A stretch of 22,617 bases of DNA from Brachionus koreanus (Eukaryota > Rotifera > Eurotatoria > Ploima > Brachionidae), in contig PJRA01000143.1 of assembly GCA_016987375.1 (NCBI GenBank), positions 526,523-549,139 of the forward strand. The letters are read 5' to 3'. Below, piece after piece: positions 16,060 through 22,617 of this stretch. The notes under the pieces were generated by a model. It did not search any database, was not told where the DNA came from, and saw only the letters and a program-made list of their open reading frames with translations. Within the stretch, counting starts at the first letter, position 1. Each line of letters opens with the position of its first letter. The position numbers and the translations under genes were made by a program.

Positions 16060-16274
16060 ACTAGAAGTACCAAACGAGTCATTTTGACTCATTTGTAAAA
16101 TTTCTAAATCCTCATTATTTTGAATGGATTTTTCAAAAAAATATATCTTTTTTGAATTATGTAGATTTTAAAATTTTCTTTAAAAAATGACATCACTTTA
16201 TAAAATTTTTTTAGTTTTTTTTATAAAATATTTATGAATTAAAAAAACCTGAAAAAATGCTTGGTGCTTCTAGT
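16060..16274. mobile_element. piggyBac-like MITE
   Basis: Ends ACTAGAAGTACCAAACG (16060-) and its inverted, slightly diverged copy ending 16274 (ACTAGAAGCACCAAGC on the other strand). Next to the left end is a perfect palindrome GAGTCA-TTT-TGACTC (16076-16090), a pattern I associate with piggyBac-type ends. TTAA, the piggyBac target, occurs at 16276; the left side has TTAG. It is about 215 bp with no ORF. The family call is by pattern. Confidence 0.55.
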
Positions 16275-16431
16275 TTTAAAAAAAAGAGTACAATATAATT
16301 CAAGATAAACAAACAAGCGTATCAAAACTATGTGCATCAAAAAAGTTTCTAAGCTTCTAGCTAATCCTTATATCTCTTTATGGCAGAAGTAAATGAATTT
16401 CCACTGTTTTAACTCTTTATTTCGGTTTAAA
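16275..16431. other. Spacer between MITE and repeat copy 2
   Basis: Nothing was recognised. Confidence 0.4.
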
Positions 16432-16800
16432 ACAAAAAAAAAGCAAGAACCAAGACCTAAGATGACAGTATAGTACAAACTTGTATGCAAGCTCTAAAAG
16501 ATTGACAAACAAGAACTATACAGATTAATTTGGTCAACTACACTAGAAAAAATTCATATGAGAGTAAAAGAAGCGAAAAAGCATCAAGATGTTCAATCCA
16601 AAAATATAAAAAAGAAGATGTAAAACAACACAAAATACCATCAAAATAGATTCGACTTAAGACCCTTTTTTTCTTAATCATTTAATTAAATTTAAAAAAA
16701 AATAAATTAATTTATATAAAGTAATTAACAAACATAGTACTGTAAAATACTGTGTATTTCATCATTTGTGCCATTTATATTAATTCAATAATATAAACTA
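16432..16800. repeat. Dispersed repeat copy 2 (uninterrupted)
   Basis: It aligns in order with 5499-5650, the centre at about 5855-5930 and 6218-6300, but lacks the inverted arms that wrap the centre of copy 1. The left part reads as a decayed coding segment with SIVQTCMQALKD and, after a one-base shift, KQELYRLIWSTTLEKIHMRV. The parent gene or transposon is not recognised. Confidence 0.6.
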
Positions 16801-17480
16801 AACTAAACTGTTAAATAAACAAAATAGAAAAAACTGAAATCTCCAGTAAAAAAAAATTTCAGTATTAAACAAAAACGAGGACAATTTAAAAATTTTACTT
16901 TAGTAAACTGAGTAAAAATTATTCATTTTTTAAACAAATCTATTTAGAGCTAAATTGATAATAAAACCCTGTGAAAATAAATGCTGGTCTCTTTTTAAAT
17001 GATCTTTATTAAGGGTAAATATTTTTTTATCAAATTTTTCAAACAAATGTCAAAATAAAAAATATCAAATTTATTTAATAACAGTCAAATTTTCGTCAAA
17101 AGAATATCTATTTAAATACATTTTACTTTCACACTATAATTAAATAAAATTAATAAATTTATATTGATCGTGATCATTTGCTGTTTCACAGGCTTTTTAG
17201 ATGATTATAAGCATTTTTTGATATGCTTATTTTTGGATTTAAATTTAAATTTGTTTTAATTTTTTATTAATTCTAGTGTTTTCAAATGCACTCATGTCAT
17301 GAATTTTATTTTTTTTTTACTTTAAAACTCCATCAATTTTTCTTAAGATTTTATTTTTCGAATAAAGCTAAATCAAAAAAAGAATTAAAATAATTTTAAA
17401 AATTTAATAAATTGTTTTAAAAAACATTTATTTTATTATACAAAATAGAACAATAGAAGAAGAAAAAATTAAAAAATAAT
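16801..17480. other. AT-rich intergenic, 3' flank of WBP11
   Basis: No gene is visible. An 8-bp perfect hairpin (ATAAGCAT/ATGCTTAT, 17207-17230) is present. Near 17426 a TTTATT on the plus strand gives AATAAA about 55 bases after the WBP11 stop on the minus strand. Confidence 0.45.
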
Positions 17481-18608
17481 TTATAACAGTCCCGTTACTT
17501 CTTTCATGAATTCTTCGTATGCAGCATCGGTTGATTTAGTCGAGCTAGTTTGAACACTTTGTCTAGGAGGCTCATATCGAGCACTATAGTCAAGCGGTCT
17601 TATGTGTTCATGTTTTTGGCTCTCTTGTCCAGCTCGTTTAACCATTAAACTAGTAGGCAAAAATTTGGTCACCTCAGCTACTTTGTTTCTTAGGACAGGC
17701 TTGGCTTCGATGGTAGACTGAACTCCTGTTTGAGAGGACTGTTGCTGCAGACTTTGTTGATAAATTTGTTGCTTGACAAGCTGAGCTTGTTGTTGAATTT
17801 TGGCCTGTAGAGCTGGACTATAGACTGGTTGTTTGAATTGGTGTGGTGGAGGATAGGCAGGAATGGCGGGTGGTGGCGGAGGTGGCATATTTGACACAGC
17901 CTTAACCGGGTCGGGAGCAAAACGAATTTTTTTAGTTTTGTCATCAGTTGGCATTTGGTCGTTAACAGTTAAGCCTAGTTCGAATTCGTCATCGTCTAGA
18001 TGAAATTCGGACAAGTTTGGGGGTGGTCCTGAAGGGGGACCGGGAGGCTCTTTTGGAAATTTCGGCATCACAAATTCATTCGATCTGAGAATGCTTTTAG
18101 GAGGGGCTGATGCTACCGGCGGCGGTGGTGGTATGCCGTAAGGAAATAAAAACGGTGTTGGGTCGCTAGGTTGGTCTGTGTCTGGCAGTGGTATGTCATC
18201 TATTTTTACTTTTTTAGCCTGTTGAATTGATTGGTGAAAAGCTTTTTGAGCCTCTGATCGTTTGTCATAGTCGCTTTCCATTTGTCTTAATTCGTAAGAC
18301 AATCTGGGATCCTCTTTTGAATAAAAGCCGATTACTTGTCTCAGTTCGGATTTGAGTTTTCGGCGTTTTTCTTGTATGGCCGTTGCAGAGTAGGGCGGTG
18401 GCGTGTTCGGGTCATACTCAAGTCGATCTAGTTCATCCAAACTGGTCAGAATTTGCTTCGGATCTTTTTGTTTAATTACTGATTCGCGCACCAATTTACG
18501 CTGAAGTTTATTCTTTTTGAGCTCTTTACGTCGTTCTTGTTTGCGCGCCTGGTCAGTTGGATTCATAAATTTACCCGATTTGGTACTGCTTGTCGATCTT
18601 TTACCCAT
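17481..18608 (-). CDS. WBP11: WW domain-binding protein 11, spliceosome-associated
   Basis: Nuclear protein that binds WW domains (for example of PQBP1) and protein phosphatase 1 and supports pre-mRNA splicing. Single exon, 375 residues; human WBP11 is about 640, so the proline-rich and acidic middle is much shorter here. The N-terminus (MGKRSTSSTKSGKFMNPTDQ) is almost the same as in vertebrates and fixes the start. Then come a basic Lys/Arg helix to about 40, KDPKQIL (48-54) and a charged helical region to about 135. DIPLPD (138-143) and proline tracts at 158-165, 189-197 and 242-250 are typical WW ligands. KKIRF (226-230) fits the RVxF-type PP1 docking motif, at the place where relatives have VRFAD. 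The C-terminus has VTKFLPTSLMVKR and ends EEFMKEVTGLL, both family hallmarks. A Gln-rich stretch lies at 269-292. Confidence 0.93.
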   Translation of the reverse strand: MGKRSTSSTKSGKFMNPTDQARKQERRKELKKNKLQRKLVRESVIKQKDPKQILTSLDELDRLEYDPNTPPPYSATAIQEKRRKLKSELRQVIGFYSKEDPRLSYELRQMESDYDKRSEAQKAFHQSIQQAKKVKIDDIPLPDTDQPSDPTPFLFPYGIPPPPPVASAPPKSILRSNEFVMPKFPKEPPGPPSGPPPNLSEFHLDDDEFELGLTVNDQMPTDDKTKKIRFAPDPVKAVSNMPPPPPPAIPAYPPPHQFKQPVYSPALQAKIQQQAQLVKQQIYQQSLQQQSSQTGVQSTIEAKPVLRNKVAEVTKFLPTSLMVKRAGQESQKHEHIRPLDYSARYEPPRQSVQTSSTKSTDAAYEEFMKEVTGLL

Positions 18609-18957
18609 TATAGAGATTTAATTTTGTTTAATTTTATTTTTTTTATTCACAAATATAAATATTACTTTTTTAAATTTCTATTTTAATCGCAAAACTAACT
18701 TGACAATTTATCAAGTTAAATTTTAATTAACAAGGGTGAAATTAAACTTAAGAAAACAATATCCATAAAATTCCTAAAATATGCAAGCGGTCATTCTTCT
18801 TGACGCTCTAAATAATCAAAATAGCTTCATCAAAATTATTTTTTTTTTGCCCTGAATTTTAGAATGAAGAGTTTTCATTATTGATTTTAAATAAATGATC
18901 GGATATTACTTTTGAAATAAGTAAAAAAAAAATTAAAAATTAAAAAAATTTTTTTTG
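18609..18957. other. 5' flank of WBP11
   Basis: AT-rich. No TATA box stands out and no other gene is visible. Confidence 0.4.
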
Positions 18958-19010
18958 TTTCTTCAAAGATTCGTTAAAAAATCTTTATTATTTGACAAAC
19001 TTTGAAGAAA
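18958..19010. repeat. Inverted repeat with 11-bp perfect arms
   Basis: TTTCTTCAAAG (18958-18968) and CTTTGAAGAAA (19000-19010) are perfectly complementary. A competing inner stem AAAGATT/AATCTTT (18965-18986) overlaps the left arm, so two alternative folds are possible. Confidence 0.5.
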
Positions 19011-19055
19011 AAATAGAGATATTCTAGGGTTAAAAAAAACTTATAAATATATATA

Positions 19056-19240
19056 GAAAAATCTTTTATTTCTCTAAACTTAATGTAAAATTCCAAATTT
19101 AATTTGGTAATTTTTTTTATACCCAGAAACTATTAGGACAGAATTTCAATTTAAAAGGCTAAATCAATTAAATATTAAGTATTATAATGCTTTAAGCAAC
19201 TTAATCAAAAAAAAGTTTAGAGATTTTTAAAAGATTCATC
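19056..19240. repeat. Inverted repeat, about 185-bp MITE-like unit
   Basis: Arms 19056-19080 and 19213-19240 match as ATCTTTTA then TCTCTAAACTT with a 2-base gap. A second inverted pair GACAGAATT (about 19138) and AATTCTGTC (about 19258) is interleaved. The origin is unknown. Confidence 0.4.
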
Positions 19241-19667
19241 TTTTTTCGTTTTTTTTAATTCTGTCTATGTCTATTATGAACCTAAATACAAATAAAAAAT
19301 AAAAAGAATAAAACATATATTAATTGATAATTTAAGCCATTTTTTTACAAATTATTTTTTGGCAAAATTTTATTTAAATTTGTTGAAATTTGATGAAAAA
19401 AGATAATCTCGTTAGAGATAAATGATGGAAATGCAAAAAAATCAAATTTATCTAATGACAAAAAAATTAAATTTTTTATGTAATTCTACTTAAAATTTGG
19501 TACAAACTGAAAATAGAAGTTCTACAATTAAAAATAAGAATCTTTGAATTAATTTTTTAAATGATCATTTGTCAATCGAATGATTAAATTAAATTACAAT
19601 TTTAAATTAAAAGAAAAGATATTTTTTTACAATTTCATTGATGGAACCAAAAAAAAATTTTTATTTA
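19241..19667. other. 3' flank of the SAP/DUF6434 gene
   Basis: AT-rich with no gene. TTTATT at about 19659 gives AATAAA on the minus strand almost touching the stop codon. Confidence 0.4.
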
Positions 19668-20345
19668 TTAGACTTTTTTTCTTTTAGAACTTTTAGGTTC
19701 AGCTAAATCATCGTTTTTTCTTTTCGATGAAGTTTCTTGTTTGAATTTTTGAGATTCTTGCTGCTTTAATTCCTTATAGTGTTCATAAGTTGCTTGTCCA
19801 GGAACACTACGAACAAGTTTCCAAGCATTAATGAATTCTTGTCTCGTTTTTCCTTTTTCATTGGCATAAAAATCTCTTTGAAATTGATTGTATTGAAATT
19901 GTGGCAAAATTTTGGTCTTGTAATTTGGCTTTTTCTTTTCCTCTTCCTCTTTTTTCCATCCATCTATCAAATCACCATAGGTTACATTTAATTTAGAATT
20001 ATCTCTCTTAGCGAAGGCCCGCAAATATCCATTGAAATGAAAATTTGATCCAATATGTTTGGTGAAAAACTCTTTTGTCTTGGCATCGTTTTTATAGTGC
20101 CTAACTTTAGTTGTTTTGGTTATCTGACCATCACTATCTAGTGGTAAAGAAACTTTAACTGACTTAGGGCTTATTTTTTTTCCCGATTTTAAAAATTCAG
20201 CTATACGCTCGGATATTTCTATTTTTCCACCATCTGAATATAAACCATGATTATTACAGAAGGCGACTAGTTCTTTTTTATCCCAATAAAATTGTTTAAA
20301 AACTTCGACATTTGTGTCTTTCTTTAATTCTGGCCTTGTTGCCAT
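19668..20345 (-). CDS. SAP plus DUF6434 protein of bacterial type with basic nuclear-like tail
   Basis: 225 residues from the ATG at 20343-20345 (MATRPELKKD). The frame is open for 37 more codons to an ATG at 20456, but that extension is Phe/Ile/Lys-rich like translated UTR, and family proteins start near RPxLxKD. Residues 18-55 form a SAP-like DNA-binding helix pair (FYWDKKELVAFCNNHGL, GGKIEISERIAEFL). Residues about 88-130 match DUF6434 (TKEFFTKHIGSNFHF, LNVTYGDLIDGW). Residues about 147-185 carry the FQYNQFQRDFYANEKGK and AWKLVRSVPG block that follows in bacterial members. I know this layout from bacteria, where the function is unknown. The end (SSKRKNDDLAEPKSSKRKKV, 206-225) is a Lys/Arg-rich, bipartite-NLS-like tail absent from the bacterial proteins I recall. 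No intron is seen. This suggests an old, domesticated horizontal transfer. Confidence 0.8.
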   Translation of the reverse strand: MATRPELKKDTNVEVFKQFYWDKKELVAFCNNHGLYSDGGKIEISERIAEFLKSGKKISPKSVKVSLPLDSDGQITKTTKVRHYKNDAKTKEFFTKHIGSNFHFNGYLRAFAKRDNSKLNVTYGDLIDGWKKEEEEKKKPNYKTKILPQFQYNQFQRDFYANEKGKTRQEFINAWKLVRSVPGQATYEHYKELKQQESQKFKQETSSKRKNDDLAEPKSSKRKKV

Positions 20346-20456
20346 CTTAAAAATTTCTATAGAAAATAATCTGTTTATAATTAATTTCTTGATCATAATT
20401 CTAAAATATTTTAATTTAATGCTGAATAATCTATAAGTGAAGTTTCCAAACAACAT

Positions 20457-21144
20457 TAAAAAAATTATACAATTTTAAAATATGGTAGATATTATAATTC
20501 ATGAAAAATAAATTTAATAATGATTAAATTAAATTTTCATAATAAATTTTTTAGTTCAATTTTAAAGTCTAATTAGACTAAATTAAAATAGGTTATATTA
20601 TCTATTTCAAATAAGGATACCATTATTGAAACAATCATATTTCTTTATTCTTAGATTTATTTTATTATTCAAAAAAAAAAAAATTTAAGAATAAAGAAAA
20701 AGAGAAAATGAATAAAAAATCAAATTTATATCATAAATAAAAATATGAAATTCTTTAATTTTTTGATTCGAATTGTTGAATAATATTTTTAAATGATAAG
20801 AGAGAAAACCCATAAACACTAAGAATAGAACTAAAAACTATTATAAATGTAATGCTGCATTTTTTATGATGAATCCAAATTGAAAAAAATAATTTTGTAA
20901 AAAAAAACTTGGTAAAATTAAAATTTAATCAAATTCTGTTGTAACAATAATTCGGTAATTTTGATGATCAGGTAGAGTTTTCTTCAGAATACTACCGCTG
21001 TTCTAATTTAACATTTCAATTTTATTAATTTAAATTGTTTGCTTTTTTTATCTAAATTATATTTATATAATGGATGTAGAATAAAAAATGGCACAAAATT
21101 AATTTTATCCTGATAATATTCTTTAATCATTGGGTTAATTTTTC
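20457..21144. other. AT-rich intergenic, no recognised feature
   Basis: No coding region, RNA gene or long repeat was recognised. Confidence 0.5.
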
Positions 21145-21429
21145 TTATAAAAATTTTATGCTTTTTTTTTTAAATTTAAAATTCTTCCCTGGCAGCGCAG
21201 TGTAACCAGATTTGAAATAAGATTCATCATCAATTATAAATTCATATCTGCTATATTTTAAAAGCATTCGACGACATTTTGGCCTTGCTATCTTCTCTTG
21301 GTTAGCATTTAAATAAGGTAACTTGTGTTTTTTATAGTTATTGATGTTTTTATATATTTTAAAAATCTTTTCGATATAGGTATAGTGACTTACAAATCGA
21401 ATAGAAGAAGTTGCCAAAAGATTTATCAA
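21145..21429 (-). pseudogene. Tc1/mariner-like transposase fragment
   Basis: About 94 open codons without an ATG start (the frame opens at TTG). The end part has PKCRRMLLKYSRYEFIIDDE followed by SYF, which fits the region around the first catalytic Asp of a Tc1/mariner or IS630-like DDE transposase. The sequence then degenerates into Lys/Phe-rich residues, and the remaining catalytic residues are not visible. The upstream part (KLPYLNANQEKIA) resembles the linker before the catalytic domain. It is a dead fragment. Confidence 0.5.
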
Positions 21430-21777
21430 AAGAGTTAGAAGTAAAAGTGTGTTTCAGCTTTACATTTAAAAAATTAATTTGGTTCGATGATCAATGCTAT
21501 TTTAATAAATAAAATAAAACTAGAAAATGCATCATCAATATTCAAATCAATGCTCTAGTCGAAAATAAATCAACCAATTTGTTATTGGTATTTTTTTTTA
21601 ATTATTTTACTTTTATTTCTTTTCCGTTGTTTTTATTAGAAACAAATAAAAACTTATTAATAAAACCAGTTTAGATATTCAATAAGCTATTCTCTTCCAG
21701 AATGAATATTTTACTCTTATTAAGTGGAATTTTGAAAAATTTATATTTAACCTTGACTTAAAATAATTATTAAGCAG
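21430..21777. other. AT-rich spacer
   Basis: No gene was recognised. It may hold decayed upstream sequence of the mariner-like fragment. Confidence 0.4.
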
Positions 21778-22097
21778 ACTTGTTTTAAAGTCACAGTTTT
21801 AAGTCTAAGTTATGACTTGATTTAAAATATTTTTTTAAAGTCAAAGTTACCGTCTCTATCGACACTTGCGCAAAAATTTTTATCTATACCTACTTCATCA
21901 GGTCCAGTTGATAGGCTTCGAAATCTAGCTACATTAACAGACCTCATAGATCAAGATTGACACCAAAAAATTTAGAAACAACAACTTTATTGGTATCAAA
22001 TATGGATTTACTAAATGGATAGAATAAAAAACTTCAATTAAAAAAATTTTAAGTCATTGACTTGACTTGACTTAAGACTAGTGACTTAAAAACAAGT
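21778..22097. mobile_element. MITE with long degenerate terminal inverted repeats
   Basis: The left end ACTTGTTTTAAAGTCAC (21778-) and the right end, read inverted, ACTTGTTTTTAAGTCACT (ending 22097) open inverted repeats of about 45-50 bp. These are built from repeated AAGTC/GACTT units, with GACTTGACTTGACTTAAGAC near 22060. The element is about 320 bp with no ORF. Subterminal GACTT repeats resemble hAT-type ends, but I could not confirm a target duplication. Confidence 0.6.
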
Positions 22098-22218
22098 TAT
22101 TAAACATTAAGATAAAAACTATGGTTTACTACAACCATCATTTAAACAATTAAAATAAGATAAACTAAAAGGAAAATAAGTTTATTACTAAATTTTTTTT
22201 TAAATATATGTTATGTTT
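22098..22218. other. 3' flank of the ankyrin gene
   Basis: Short AT-rich sequence. TTTATT near 22178 gives an AATAAA on the minus strand about 35 bases after the stop. Confidence 0.4.
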
Positions 22219-22617
22219 TTAATGATCTAAAATTTCTATCAATTCAGTAAATTTATTCTTTACCGCGATGTCTATTGGCAACAAGCCATCATTATCTCTT
22301 ATTTGTTGATTTGCATCAAATGTAACCAAAAGTTGAACAATGTCTTTTTTATTTTCAAGTGTGGCAACATGCAAGCCAGTGCGTCCATTCGAATCACATT
22401 CATTTATATCGTGGTCTTCTTCAATAAACGAAATAACACTTTCATAAACACCATTGCCACATGCATAGATGAACGGTGTTGTGTTCATTTTCCAATTTAT
22501 GTCTATTCCACCATGATCTTCTTTTTTAATAATGGAAATTAAATCATGACATAATTTTTTAATACTGGCTGATTCAATTAAAAGTGTATGTGAAAGATTA
22601 AATAAACTACCAATTTC
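22219..22617 (-). CDS. Ankyrin-repeat protein, probably ACBD6-like, 5'-partial
   Basis: The frame is open from the window edge at 22617 to TAA at 22219-22221, giving 132 visible residues; the ATG at 22488 is internal. Three ankyrin units: TPFIYACGNGVYESVISFIE, then GRTGLHVATLENKKDIVQLL, then a degenerate last unit starting GLLPIDIAV. The spacing and the phrases DINECDSNGRTGLHVA and IRDNDGLLP recall the C-terminal ankyrins of ACBD6 (acyl-CoA-binding domain containing 6). The segment before them (GSLFNLS and a helix ending IDIN) also fits the ACBD6 linker. The acyl-CoA-binding domain would lie beyond the window, so the name is tentative; another small ankyrin protein is possible. Confidence 0.75.
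   Translation of the reverse strand, partial: EIGSLFNLSHTLLIESASIKKLCHDLISIIKKEDHGGIDINWKMNTTPFIYACGNGVYESVISFIEEDHDINECDSNGRTGLHVATLENKKDIVQLLVTFDANQQIRDNDGLLPIDIAVKNKFTELIEILDH

Noticed and set aside
20346..20456. N-terminal 37-residue extension of the SAP/DUF6434 protein as a mitochondrial targeting peptide
   Set aside because: It is hydrophobic and basic, but composition matches translated AT-rich leader, and family members begin at the RPEL position. It is kept only as a remote alternative.
1..22617. CRISPR arrays, rRNA or tRNA genes, bacterial operons
   Set aside because: No regularly spaced repeats, no cloverleaf with conserved T-arm, no rRNA-like sequence and no tandem gene clusters were found.

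Overview
The window looks like nuclear DNA from a small, very AT-rich invertebrate. It holds animal-type nuclear genes (a PDH E2 subunit, a WBP11 splicing factor, an SLC25A16-type mitochondrial carrier and an ACBD6-like ankyrin protein), no operons, and canonical GT-AG introns. The four introns I can place with confidence are all 55 to 61 bp. Tiny introns, AT-rich spacers, a bacterial-type gene and many degraded transposons fit a monogonont rotifer such as Brachionus. That is an inference from style, not an identification.

Layout. 160-1690: remains of a Merlin (IS1595/ISXO2-like) transposon whose transposase carries an acidic tail and a C2H2 finger. 2457-3333 (-): an unrecognised multi-exon gene with an N-terminal membrane anchor. 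3964-7705: a repeat graveyard with a LINE remnant, two Cys-rich CXC-like remnants and two large inverted-repeat elements. 8141-9671 (-): the PDH E2 gene. 10102-12480: spacer, a strong hairpin and a second LINE remnant. 12671-13832: two divergently transcribed paralogues of an unrecognised helical family sharing a 139-bp promoter region. 14392-15378 (-): the SLC25A16-like carrier. 16060-16800: a MITE and a second copy of the repeat seen near 5500. 17481-18608 (-): WBP11. 19668-20345 (-): a gene of bacterial SAP plus DUF6434 architecture with a nuclear-type basic tail. 21145-22097: a mariner-like fragment and a second MITE. 22219-22617 (-): the 3' part of an ankyrin gene that runs off the window.

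The most unusual feature is a 206-bp, comparatively GC-rich repeat present three times in the same orientation (9896-10101, 13924-14129, 15521-15726). Two copies are identical and the third differs at two bases. The sequence is packed with nested inverted repeats that fit a multi-helix RNA whose closing stem ends exactly where one copy loses similarity to the others. The divergent paralogue pair at 12671-13832 is the second candidate for undescribed biology. The housekeeping genes serve unrelated processes (acetyl-CoA production, mitochondrial transport, splicing), and nothing shows that they work as a unit.
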